DNA of 8,158 bases from Gammaproteobacteria bacterium (lineage in GTDB: Bacteria; Pseudomonadota; Gammaproteobacteria; Pseudomonadales; Halieaceae). Under the pieces are notes generated by a model that was not told the DNA's origin, did no database searches, and saw only the letters and a program-made list of their open reading frames with translations. Positions within the stretch are counted from its first letter, which is position 1, and each line of letters begins with the position of its first letter. The position numbers were made by a program, and so were the translations under genes. Of the stretch, positions 1 through 7,844 are shown piece after piece. The stretch lies in contig JAOUDU010000097.1 in NCBI GenBank assembly GCA_029859085.1, positions 1 through 8,158 on the forward strand. Reading direction: 5' to 3'.

Positions 1-699
1 GTCGGCCTGCTCGAATCGACCAGTGCGCCTGCTGTTTGCGCCGGTGAACGCGCCCTTCTCATGGCCGAATAACTCGGACTCGAGCAGGTCCTTGGGAATG
101 GCGGCCATATTCAGCGCGATAAAGGGATTCTGCGACCTCGGGCTGTGGCGGTGCAGCGCCCGGGCCACCAGTTCCTTGCCGGTGCCGGATTCGCCGTTGA
201 TCAGCACGGTGATGTGGCTGTGAGCGAGCCTGCCGATGGCGCGGAAAACCTCCTGCATCGCCGGTGCTTCCCCGATGATCTCGGTCTGCGGCACTTGTTC
301 CGCAGGGGCCAGATCGCCCCGCCTGTCCCGGGACTGGGCCAGGGCCCGCTCGGTGATCGCCACCACTTCGTCGATGTCGAAAGGCTTGGGCAGGTATTCG
401 AAGGCCCCGCGCTGGTAGGAGGCCACCGCGCTATCGAGGTCCGAGTGCGCGGTAGTAATGATGACCGGCAGCTCCGGGTACTGCTCGCTGAGCAGTGACA
501 GCATTTGCAGGCCGTCGGTGCCGGGCATCCTGATATCGCTGATGATGACATCGGGCTGCTCGCTGGTTATGCGCTTGAGGAGCTGGTCGCCATCGGCAAA
601 GCTTTCGTGTTCGATACCGGCCTGGCTGAGGGCCCGTTCCAGCACCCAGCGGATGGAGCTGTCATCGTCCACAACCCAGACCCTGGCTTGTCTAGTCAT
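1..699 (-). CDS. ntrC: Nitrogen regulation response regulator NtrC (N-terminal 233 residues, cut by window edge)
   Basis: NtrC is the cytoplasmic response regulator that, when phosphorylated by NtrB, binds enhancer DNA and uses ATP hydrolysis to open sigma-54 promoters of nitrogen-assimilation genes. The visible part has a receiver domain (about residues 5-120) with the acidic pocket D11-D13, phospho-acceptor Asp55 in SDIRMPGTDG, Thr83 and Lys105. A linker leads into the AAA+ domain with Walker A GESGTGKE (169-176) and the sigma-54-contacting loop GAFTGA (216-221). The rest of the AAA+ domain and the DNA-binding domain lie beyond position 1. The ATG at 699-697 follows the ntrB stop by one base, with only a weak GAGA upstream, so translation is probably coupled to ntrB. 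The start MTRQARVWVVDDDSSIRWVL matches E. coli NtrC closely as I recall it. All receiver and AAA+ key residues visible are intact. Confidence 0.97.
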   Translation of the reverse strand, partial: MTRQARVWVVDDDSSIRWVLERALSQAGIEHESFADGDQLLKRITSEQPDVIISDIRMPGTDGLQMLSLLSEQYPELPVIITTAHSDLDSAVASYQRGAFEYLPKPFDIDEVVAITERALAQSRDRRGDLAPAEQVPQTEIIGEAPAMQEVFRAIGRLAHSHITVLINGESGTGKELVARALHRHSPRSQNPFIALNMAAIPKDLLESELFGHEKGAFTGANSRRTGRFEQAD

Positions 700-700
700 C

Positions 701-1750
701 TTATTGTCTCATCGGTATATAGAGTGTGAAGCGGGTGTTGCCGGGTTCGCTTTCGCATTCCAGCAGGCCCCCGTGGTGGTTTATCGCAGACTGGGCGATG
801 GCGAGCCCCAGGCCCGTACCCTCCGCCCGGCCGGTGACCATGGGGACGAATATCGCGTGCTCGATATTCCGGGGAATGCCCGGGCCGTTATCGATAATGT
901 CGACCTGGCATACCAGCCTGTGCAATTCGGTTCCTATGGTGAACTGGCGGCGCGAGCGCGAGCGCAGTGTGATCACACAAGCCCTGGGATCCGGTGCCGC
1001 CTGCAGGGCGTTGCGCACGATATTCAGCACCACCTGGGTCATCTGGGCCCGGTCCCCGGGAAACTCGGGCAGGCTGGGGTCGTAATCGCGGACGAACTTC
1101 ACCCGGTTGTCCGATTCAGCCTGGATCAGGTTGCGCACGTGCTCGAGTACCTCGTGAATATTGAGTGGCTCCAGCTGCAACTGCTGGGCCGGTCCCAGCA
1201 GGCGGTCGACCAGGTCCCGCAGCCGGTCCGCCTCGCGAATAATGACCCGGGTGTACTCTGCCAGGTCCTCGTTGGGCAGTTCCCGCGCCAGCAGCTGCGC
1301 GGCGCCGCGCACGCCACCCAGTGGGTTCTTGATTTCGTGGGCCAGGCCGCGGATGACCGCCCGGGTGGTCTCCTGGGCGTGCAGCATGCCCTCCTCCCGG
1401 CTGATTTTCAGCAGCCGGTCGACGGGCTGCAGTTCGACCAGCAGGCAGGTGTCCTGGTCACTGCCCACGGGTGTCACAATGAGGTCGACGTGGATTTCCT
1501 GGCCCGTGTGCAATGTCAGCGGCATCCCGCGGCGCGTCAGCGGGGTCCTGGTGGTGAGGACCTGCTGCAGGTTGGCCAGCCATTCCCCCGGGTCCAGCAC
1601 CAGCTGGCGGGCGTGGGCGCCCCGGCAGCGCGCGGCTGACGTTTTCAGCAGGGCCTCGCCCGATGCGTTCAGGCTGGTGACCAGCAGGTCCCCGTCCAGC
1701 CCCAGTACCCCGGTGCTGATATTGTCCAGAATGTCCTGGTCCTGCTCCAT
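701..1750 (-). CDS. ntrB: Nitrogen sensor histidine kinase/phosphatase NtrB (GlnL, NRII)
   Basis: NtrB is the cytoplasmic kinase/phosphatase that controls NtrC phosphorylation in response to PII. The 349-residue product equals the E. coli length. A PAS-like sensory domain spans about 5-110. The H-box GLAHEIKNPLGG carries the phospho-acceptor His138, followed by the dimerisation helix to about 187. The ATP-binding domain shows the N-box (N243, N247 in VLNIVRNALQ), G1 DNGPGIP (287-293) and G2 GTGLGLAI (311-318). There is no transmembrane segment, as expected. I chose the ATG at 1750-1748, which has a GGGG Shine-Dalgarno-like run 7-10 bases upstream; an adjacent in-frame TTG (1753-1751) is a possible alternative adding one residue. 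An in-frame stop about 40 bases further upstream rules out a much longer N-terminus. The TAA stop (703-701) is one base before ntrC, so the two form an operon, probably driven by the sigma-54 promoter at 1798-1812. Confidence 0.97.
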   Translation of the reverse strand: MEQDQDILDNISTGVLGLDGDLLVTSLNASGEALLKTSAARCRGAHARQLVLDPGEWLANLQQVLTTRTPLTRRGMPLTLHTGQEIHVDLIVTPVGSDQDTCLLVELQPVDRLLKISREEGMLHAQETTRAVIRGLAHEIKNPLGGVRGAAQLLARELPNEDLAEYTRVIIREADRLRDLVDRLLGPAQQLQLEPLNIHEVLEHVRNLIQAESDNRVKFVRDYDPSLPEFPGDRAQMTQVVLNIVRNALQAAPDPRACVITLRSRSRRQFTIGTELHRLVCQVDIIDNGPGIPRNIEHAIFVPMVTGRAEGTGLGLAIAQSAINHHGGLLECESEPGNTRFTLYIPMRQ

Positions 1751-1797
1751 CAATGCCCCATATTCGAACGCTTTCCTGCGGGTCGCGTCTTAAAAAA

Positions 1798-1812
1798 GCA
1801 AAAATAGCGCCA
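1798..1812 (-). promoter_or_regulatory. Predicted sigma-54 promoter of ntrBC (-24/-12)
   Basis: On the minus strand this reads TGGCGC-TATTT-TTGC followed by T, against the sigma-54 consensus TGGCAC-N5-TTGC: one mismatch (G for A in the -24 box), with GG, GC and the spacing intact. The inferred transcription start is near 1786, giving a leader of about 36 bases to the ntrB ATG. An NtrC-type palindrome lies about 180 bases upstream, a workable enhancer distance. This is a sequence match only. Confidence 0.66.
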
Positions 1813-1940
1813 AAAGGCGTACTCTTTAGAAATTAAGCTGGATCTATCGCAATTACTGGTTTCAGGGGTAAGTAAGCATTCACAATTTCAGTGTTTTGCG
1901 AGCGGGTCGCGCGCCTGGTTGAAATCGACGGGCCGCAAGG

Positions 1941-1983
1941 GAAAAGCCCTGCACCGTTTTGCACCATAATGGTGCGGCAGGGC
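1941..1983 (-). terminator. Terminator-like nested hairpin downstream of the DUF4124 gene
   Basis: On the minus strand a 7-bp GC-rich stem, GCCCTGC (1983-1977) with GCAGGGC (1952-1946), closes a structure that contains a second hairpin (1975-1961). It is followed by TTTTCCC (1945-1939). It starts about 33 bases after the DUF4124 stop, a normal position for an intrinsic terminator. The U-tract is only four bases and the outer loop is 24 bases, so efficiency is doubtful. It may attenuate read-through from the DUF4124 gene into ntrBC rather than block it. Confidence 0.4.
1960..1976. promoter_or_regulatory. NtrC-binding palindrome upstream of ntrBC
   Basis: The sequence TGCACC-ATAAT-GGTGCG matches the NtrC operator consensus TGCACC-N5-GGTGCA at 11 of 12 defined positions, with a perfect GCACC/GGTGC dyad. 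A further TGCACC half-site lies at 1950-1955. The dyad centre (about 1968) is about 180 bases upstream of the predicted ntrB start site, which suggests autogenous control of ntrBC by NtrC. Binding is inferred from the match and the gene context. Confidence 0.75.
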
Positions 1984-2015
1984 CGGGGGTCTGTCCAGCT
2001 ATATCTCGCGCTTTT

Positions 2016-2570
2016 TCAGTGGGGGGACGGCCGGGGGCCCGCCCTGCTGGGGGAGTTGACGGAGGGGCGCAGGACGTAAACGCGAACCGGGGCGGACTCG
2101 GCCTGCCGGTCACCCTTGTTATCGACGATGGCCACGCTGAGGTCATGGGCGCCGCGAAATACATTGGTGAGCATCCAGGAGCTGCTCGACTGGGGGGCGC
2201 CGTAGGGGGAGCCATCGATATAGAGCTGGAGCAGCGCTCCCTGCCCCAGTGCCGGCTCCACCGACGCACTGACCGGGAAGTTGCCGGGTCCCATCGGGAC
2301 AGTGGACTCGTTTCCCGGGGACGAAATGGCCACCGTATAACCCGCCGCGGCCGCGTCGGCCGGTGCAGCCGCGGATGCCGGCGTCAGTGGCTCTATGATC
2401 TCGGGCGCGGGGGTACTGTTGGTCTCCCGGAGCTTTACCTGCTCCGAAGAGCCGCTCGCCGGCGGTTTATCGGAATAGCTGACGTTGCCGTGCTCGTCGA
2501 CGGTCTTGTAAATCTGTGCGGTACCCAGTTGCGGCAACAGCAACAGAGCGCACAACACTAAGGTTCTCAT
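2016..2570 (-). CDS. Exported DUF4124 domain protein with C-terminal Ig-like region, function unknown
   Basis: This 184-residue protein has a signal peptide (Met-Arg, hydrophobic stretch 4-15, probable cleavage around GTA|Q at residues 18-19), so the mature protein should be in the periplasm. No usable lipobox is seen. A DUF4124 segment follows at about 20-37 (IYKTVDEHGNVSYSDKPP). A Pro/Ala-rich linker runs over about 50-78. Residues 79-168 are beta-rich and look Ig-like (AISSPGNESTVPMGPGNFPV early, ending VRVYVLRP), with a Pro/Ser-rich tail. The ATG at 2570 is preferred over the one at 2579, because AGGA lies 8 bases before the former but overlaps the latter. The biochemical role is unknown to me. 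It sits between glnA and ntrB; from memory, similar small exported proteins occur here in other Gammaproteobacteria. I identified no clear promoter in the 60 bases behind the glnA terminator, so it may depend partly on read-through from glnA. Confidence 0.86.
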   Translation of the reverse strand: MRTLVLCALLLLPQLGTAQIYKTVDEHGNVSYSDKPPASGSSEQVKLRETNSTPAPEIIEPLTPASAAAPADAAAAGYTVAISSPGNESTVPMGPGNFPVSASVEPALGQGALLQLYIDGSPYGAPQSSSSWMLTNVFRGAHDLSVAIVDNKGDRQAESAPVRVYVLRPSVNSPSRAGPRPSPH

Positions 2571-2629
2571 GGCGGTCATCCTGGTAAGGCCTGTTTACAA
2601 GCCACACCCTAGCAGAAAAGGCAGGCTAT

Positions 2630-2658
2630 AAAAAAGCCCGCGGCAAGCGGGCTTTTTT
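2630..2658 (-). terminator. Rho-independent terminator of glnA
   Basis: GCCCGC (2636-2641) and GCGGGC (2647-2652) form a GC-rich 6-bp stem around a 5-base loop, flanked by six A and six T, so the stem extends to 12 bp. On the minus strand it lies 20 bases after the glnA stop and ends in T6. It is symmetric and could work in both directions, but no plus-strand gene precedes it. Confidence 0.93.
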
Positions 2659-2677
2659 GCTGCGGGGCCGGGAGCCC

Positions 2678-4084
2678 TTACAGGGAGTAGTACATCTCGA
2701 ACTCGACCGGGTGAGTGGTCATGTCCAGGCGCTGGATTTCGCCTCTCTTCAGATCGATGTAGGCATCGATCATGTCGTCGGAGAATACACCGCCCGCGGT
2801 GAGGAAGCCGCGGTCCGCATTCAGCGCGTCCAGTGCCATCGTCAGGCTGGAGCAGACCGTGGGGATCAGCTTGCCCTCTTCCGGCGGCAGGTCGTACAGG
2901 TCCTTGTCCGCCGGCTCGCCGGGATGGATCTTGTTCTGGATGCCGTCGATACCAGCCAGCATCATCGCCGCGAACGCCAGGTAGGGGTTGGCCGTGGAGT
3001 CCGGGAAGCGGACCTCTATGCGCTTGCCCCTGGGGCTGGGCTCATAGGGGATGCGGATGGAGGCGGAGCGGTTGCGTGCGGAGTACGCCAGCATGACCGG
3101 CGCTTCGAAACCCGGTACCAGGCGCTTGTAGGAGTTGGTGGAAGCGTTGGTGAACGCGTTCAGCGCCCGGGCGTGCTTGATAATACCGCCGATGTAGTAC
3201 AGCGCCTCTTCCGACAGCCCGGCGTAGCCATCGCCAGCAAAGATGTTCTTGCCGTCCTTGGCGATGGACTGGTGTACGTGCATGCCGGAACCGTTGTCAC
3301 CGACAATCGGCTTGGGCATGAAGGTGGCGGTCTTGCCGTACGCATGCGCCACGTTCTGGACGCAGTATTTCAGGATCTGGACCTCGTCAGCCTTGCGCAC
3401 CAGGGTGCCGAAGCGGACGCCGATCTCACACTGGCCGGCGGTCGCCACCTCGTGGTGATGCACTTCCACGTCCAGCCCCATCTGCTCCAGGGCGGTACAC
3501 ATGGCGGCGCGGATATCGTGGAGGGAGTCGACCGGCGGTACCGGGAAGTAACCACCCTTCACGCCCGGGCGGTGGCCGGTGTTGCCCTCGTCGTAGGCCA
3601 GGCCGGATGACCAGGCGGCCTCTTCGGAGCCGATCTTGCAGGTGGCGCCGCTCATGTCGATGTGCCACTTCACGTCATCGAAAATGAAATATTCATTTTC
3701 CGGGCCGAAGAATGCGGTGTCGCCGATACCGGTGGTCTTCAGGTAGTCCTCGGCGCGCTGGGCAACCGAGCGCGGGTCGCGGTCGTAGCCCTGCATGGTC
3801 GTGGGCTCAACCACGTTGCAACGCAGGATCACGGTGGCGTCGTCGGTGAACGGGTCGAGCACGGAGGTGCTGTCGTCCGGCATCAGCACCATGTCGGAAT
3901 CGTTGATGCCTTTCCAGCCGGCGATCGAGGAGCCGTCGAACATCTTGCCGCCTTCAAAAAAATCTTCGGTGACGACCTTGGAAGGAATGGTGACGTGTTG
4001 CTCCTTGCCGCGGGTATCGGTGAAGCGCAGGTCCACCCAGCGTGCTTCGTTCTCTTTTATCATGTTCAGAGTTTGCTTTGACAT
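2678..4084 (-). CDS. glnA: Glutamine synthetase, type I (adenylylated GSI-beta)
   Basis: GlnA makes glutamine from glutamate, ammonia and ATP and is the main entry point of ammonium at low concentration; the enzyme is a cytoplasmic dodecamer. The 468 residues match the usual GSI length (469 in E. coli). Visible active-site features are Asp50 in MFDGSS, metal ligands Glu129 and Glu131 in [12 protein letters not shown] with Glu212, Glu220, the NGSGMHVH segment (264-271, with His269 and His271), Arg339 in SARNRS, and the RIEVRFPD strand with Glu357. Tyr397 in DLYDLPPEE is the adenylylation site, so control by GlnE and PII is expected. The start codon follows a full GGAGGA Shine-Dalgarno at a 7-base spacing. 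Transcription is predicted from the sigma-54 promoter at 4191-4205 and ends at the hairpin 2630-2658. The gene runs in the same direction as ntrBC downstream, and divergently from thiI. Confidence 0.99.
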   Translation of the reverse strand: MSKQTLNMIKENEARWVDLRFTDTRGKEQHVTIPSKVVTEDFFEGGKMFDGSSIAGWKGINDSDMVLMPDDSTSVLDPFTDDATVILRCNVVEPTTMQGYDRDPRSVAQRAEDYLKTTGIGDTAFFGPENEYFIFDDVKWHIDMSGATCKIGSEEAAWSSGLAYDEGNTGHRPGVKGGYFPVPPVDSLHDIRAAMCTALEQMGLDVEVHHHEVATAGQCEIGVRFGTLVRKADEVQILKYCVQNVAHAYGKTATFMPKPIVGDNGSGMHVHQSIAKDGKNIFAGDGYAGLSEEALYYIGGIIKHARALNAFTNASTNSYKRLVPGFEAPVMLAYSARNRSASIRIPYEPSPRGKRIEVRFPDSTANPYLAFAAMMLAGIDGIQNKIHPGEPADKDLYDLPPEEGKLIPTVCSSLTMALDALNADRGFLTAGGVFSDDMIDAYIDLKRGEIQRLDMTTHPVEFEMYYSL

Positions 4085-4090
4085 CTAAAT

Positions 4091-4096
4091 TCCTCC
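4091..4096 (-). promoter_or_regulatory. Strong Shine-Dalgarno of glnA
   Basis: On the minus strand GGAGGA lies just before the glnA ATG (GGAGG ends 7 bases ahead of it). It is the strongest ribosome-binding site in the window, fitting a highly made enzyme, and it fixes the start at 4084. Confidence 0.9.
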
Positions 4097-4190
4097 ATGG
4101 GGATAGTAATCTGTCCAGCCGTGCTGGCCTGTATTCTGTGCTCTGGTCGCATCGGGTAGTGATCAGATGGGCAAGGCAGTTTCAATAAGA

Positions 4191-4205
4191 GCAAGAGCTG
4201 TGCCA
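4191..4205 (-). promoter_or_regulatory. Sigma-54 promoter of glnA (-24/-12)
   Basis: The minus strand reads TGGCAC-AGCTC-TTGC followed by T, an exact match to the sigma-54 consensus TGGCAC-N5-TTGC. The inferred start is near 4179, giving a leader of about 95 bases. It is the counterpart of glnAp2 in enteric bacteria. A near-match to an IHF site (AATCAGGAGTTTG, 4219-4207, one mismatch) touches its upstream edge but is weak evidence. The two dyads at 4277-4314 are in enhancer position. Confidence 0.92.
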
Positions 4206-4276
4206 ACAAACTCCTGATTCTAACTTGCTGAAATAGAGCGCATTTTTACGTGGGATCGTATCGGCCTTGCCGGTGA

Positions 4277-4293
4277 CGCACCAATAAAGGGCG
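4277..4293. promoter_or_regulatory. Weaker NtrC-type operator upstream of glnA
   Basis: The core GCAC-N7-GGGC (4278-4292) matches the NtrC core GCAC-N7-GTGC at 7 of 8 positions. Its centre (about 4285) is about 106 bases upstream of the predicted glnA start and 21 bases, or two helical turns, from the stronger site at 4298-4314. That spacing favours cooperative binding of two dimers on the same face of the DNA. It would not be called without its neighbour. Confidence 0.5.
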
Positions 4294-4297
4294 ATTG

Positions 4298-4314
4298 CGC
4301 ACTATTATGGTGCT
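4298..4314. promoter_or_regulatory. NtrC-binding operator upstream of glnA
   Basis: The core GCAC-TATTATG-GTGC (4299-4313) matches the NtrC core GCAC-N7-GTGC at all eight positions. The centre is about 127 bases upstream of the inferred glnA start, comparable to the enteric enhancer sites at roughly -108 and -140. It lies within the glnA/thiI divergent region and upstream of the possible thiI -10 box. Confidence 0.72.
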
Positions 4315-4375
4315 CGTTCCACCGGTCCGGCCGGTTTTGCCTGCCCAGGCCGCACAAAACCCCGTCCTCAGCCCG

Positions 4376-4381
4376 TATACT
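4376..4381 (+). promoter_or_regulatory. Possible -10 box of thiI
   Basis: TATACT fits a sigma-70 -10 hexamer, but the expected -35 region (around 4353-4358, CACAAA) is poor. Start of transcription near 4388 would leave an 18 to 27-base leader before the two candidate thiI start codons. This favours those starts over in-frame codons lying upstream of the box. Confidence 0.35.
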
Positions 4382-4414
4382 GTGCCCCGGACCGGACGCG
4401 ACGTTATGACGCCT

Positions 4415-5860
4415 ATGAAATTTATTGTCAAGTATTTCTCGGAAATCGCGATCAAGAGCAAGCCTGTGCGCCGTCGCTTCGTCGCCCGGCTGGCGGGTAA
4501 CCTGCGCGATGTACTGCTGGAAATAGATCCCGCCGTGCGCGTGGAAAGGCAGTGGGACCGGCTGCGGGTGGAGACCGCGCTGGAGGATGCCGCAGGGATC
4601 GCGCGCCTGGTCGGGGCCATGCGCGATATCTCGGGCATCTCCTATATCCTGGAGGTCGTTGAGTATCCGCTGCCGGCGCTGGAGGAGATTGTCGATCGCG
4701 TGCTGCCGGTCTATGCCGGGCGCCTGGCGGGCAGGCATTTTGCCGTGCGCTGCAAGCGCAACGGCAGCCACGCCTTTACCTCGATCGATGTTGAGCGGGT
4801 GGTGGGCCGGGCGCTGCTGGAGCGCAGCGGGGCCGCCGGGGTCCGCCTGGTCAGGCCCGACGTAACCGTGGACCTGGAAATCAAAAGGAAGACGCTGTTT
4901 GTCATCGGCAGGCGCCACCGCGGCCCCGGGGGCTACCCTGTGGGCAGCCTGGACCCGGTGTTGTCCATGATTTCAGGTGGTTTTGACTCCACCGTGGCCA
5001 GCTACCTCACCATGAAGCGCGGCATGCGAACCCACTTCCTGTTCTTCAATCTCGGCGGTCGCGACCACGAGGTCGGGGTCAAGGAGGTCGCCCTGTACCT
5101 GTGGCAGAGATACGGCTGCAGGCAGCGGGTGCTGTTCATCAGTGTTCCATTCGAGGAGGTGGTGGCGGAGCTGCTGGGGAAAATCGAGGACAGCCATATG
5201 GGGGTGATCCTCAAGCGCATGATGCTGCGGGTGGCGGACCGGCTGGCGGAGGACCTGGAAATCGATGCGTTGGTTACCGGGGAGTGCGTCGCCCAGGTCA
5301 GCAGCCAGACCCTGCGCAACCTGTCAGTAATTGACAGGGCAACCGATCGCCTGGTGCTGCGACCGCTGATCGCCACGGACAAGGAGGAGATCGTGCGCAC
5401 GGCCACGGCCATCGGCACCGGTGAATTCGCGGCCAATATGCCGGAGTACTGCGGGGTCATATCGGTAAATCCCACCACCAGGGCCAGGCTGGGCCGGGTA
5501 GAGGCCCAGGAAAAAAACTTCGATATGACCATTCTCGACCGGGCCATAGCGGGTGCGCGCCAGACCCGTATCGACCGGCTGGCGGACGAGGAGCTGGAGG
5601 CTGGCCAGGTCGAGGTGCTGTCAGTGCCCCTGGCCGGCAGTACTGTGATCGATATCCGTCACCCGGACGAGGCCGACCTTGCGCCATTGGAGCTGCCCGT
5701 TCCGGTGTTGCGAATACCCTTTTATGAACTGCACACCAAGGCTGCGGATCTCGCGCCAGCCACCTATATGCTCTACTGCGGCAAGGGGGTGATGAGCCGC
5801 CTGCACGCCAGCCATTTACTGTCTGCGGGGCATCTGGACGTCAAGGTTTACGCGCCATAA
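4415..5860 (+). CDS. thiI: tRNA 4-thiouridine synthase / thiamine sulfurtransferase ThiI
   Basis: ThiI receives sulfur from a cysteine desulfurase such as IscS and inserts it into uridine 8 of tRNA; the rhodanese domain also serves thiazole synthesis for thiamine through ThiS. The 481-residue product matches the E. coli form (482). An N-terminal ferredoxin-like and THUMP region spans about 1-165. The PP-loop adenylation motif SGGFDS is at 187-192. Cys346 in MPEYCGVIS and Cys455 in YCGKGVMS correspond to the catalytic disulfide pair of E. coli (Cys344 and Cys456). Because the C-terminal rhodanese domain with Cys455 is present, both tRNA and thiamine roles are expected. The start at MKFIVKYF is chosen from alignment to the family; the ATG at 4406, adding MTP and with a GGA 9-11 bases upstream, is almost equally possible. 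It is transcribed divergently from glnA, and I see no clear terminator before typA. Confidence 0.96.
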   Translation: MKFIVKYFSEIAIKSKPVRRRFVARLAGNLRDVLLEIDPAVRVERQWDRLRVETALEDAAGIARLVGAMRDISGISYILEVVEYPLPALEEIVDRVLPVYAGRLAGRHFAVRCKRNGSHAFTSIDVERVVGRALLERSGAAGVRLVRPDVTVDLEIKRKTLFVIGRRHRGPGGYPVGSLDPVLSMISGGFDSTVASYLTMKRGMRTHFLFFNLGGRDHEVGVKEVALYLWQRYGCRQRVLFISVPFEEVVAELLGKIEDSHMGVILKRMMLRVADRLAEDLEIDALVTGECVAQVSSQTLRNLSVIDRATDRLVLRPLIATDKEEIVRTATAIGTGEFAANMPEYCGVISVNPTTRARLGRVEAQEKNFDMTILDRAIAGARQTRIDRLADEELEAGQVEVLSVPLAGSTVIDIRHPDEADLAPLELPVPVLRIPFYELHTKAADLAPATYMLYCGKGVMSRLHASHLLSAGHLDVKVYAP

Positions 5861-5890
5861 TTAGCCAGTGCTTGCCCGGGGGCTATGGGG

Positions 5891-5896
5891 TATAAT
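5891..5896 (+). promoter_or_regulatory. Probable sigma-70 -10 box for typA
   Basis: A perfect TATAAT lies 31 bases after the thiI stop, in the run GGGGTATAATCC. No good -35 hexamer stands 16-18 bases upstream (GTGCTT at 5868-5873; TTGCCC at 5872 is too close). The inferred start near 5903 gives a leader of about 117 bases before typA. Confidence 0.6.
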
Positions 5897-6008
5897 CCGC
5901 GCCCTTTTTATGCACAGGATGTGCGGTACATCGCGAGAGGCAGGATGCCGGCAGCGATGTTCTTCGGGCGGGGAACCGCCTAAATTACTATTCGGCCACC
6001 TTGGGCCC

Positions 6009-6012
6009 GAGG
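6009..6012 (+). promoter_or_regulatory. Shine-Dalgarno that decides the TTG start of typA
   Basis: GAGG lies 7 bases before the TTG at 6020. Translation in this frame cannot begin upstream, because an in-frame TAA stands at 5981-5983 and no ATG or GTG start lies between. The next product residues IDKLRNIAIIAHVDHGKT align with the usual N-terminus of BipA. Confidence 0.8.
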
Positions 6013-6019
6013 TTTACCC

Positions 6020-7834
<1,815 letters not shown>

Positions 7835-7844
7835 CGGCTTTGGC

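Noticed and set aside
458..1639. A 393-codon open frame on the plus strand opposite ntrC and ntrB
   Set aside because: It spans the junction of two well-supported minus-strand genes, has no Shine-Dalgarno or recognisable domain, and is a codon-phase shadow.
2657..3610. A 317-codon open frame on the plus strand opposite glnA
   Set aside because: It is antisense to the conserved core of glutamine synthetase and its translation has no family resemblance; it begins in the glnA terminator region with no promoter.
4207..4219. Possible IHF site next to the glnA sigma-54 promoter
   Set aside because: It is one mismatch from a degenerate consensus and abuts the -24 element instead of lying midway between promoter and enhancer, so I do not list it as a feature.
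4321..4338. Inverted repeat ACCGG-N5-CCGGT followed by TTTT, possible terminator or operator
   Set aside because: The stem is only 5 bp, no plus-strand gene lies upstream to terminate, and CCGG-rich dyads are common at this base composition.
4295..4414. An N-terminal extension of ThiI of up to 40 residues
   Set aside because: The extension has low-complexity Pro/Val content, is absent from the family, and overlaps the NtrC operator and the possible thiI -10 box. The start near 4406-4415 is preferred.
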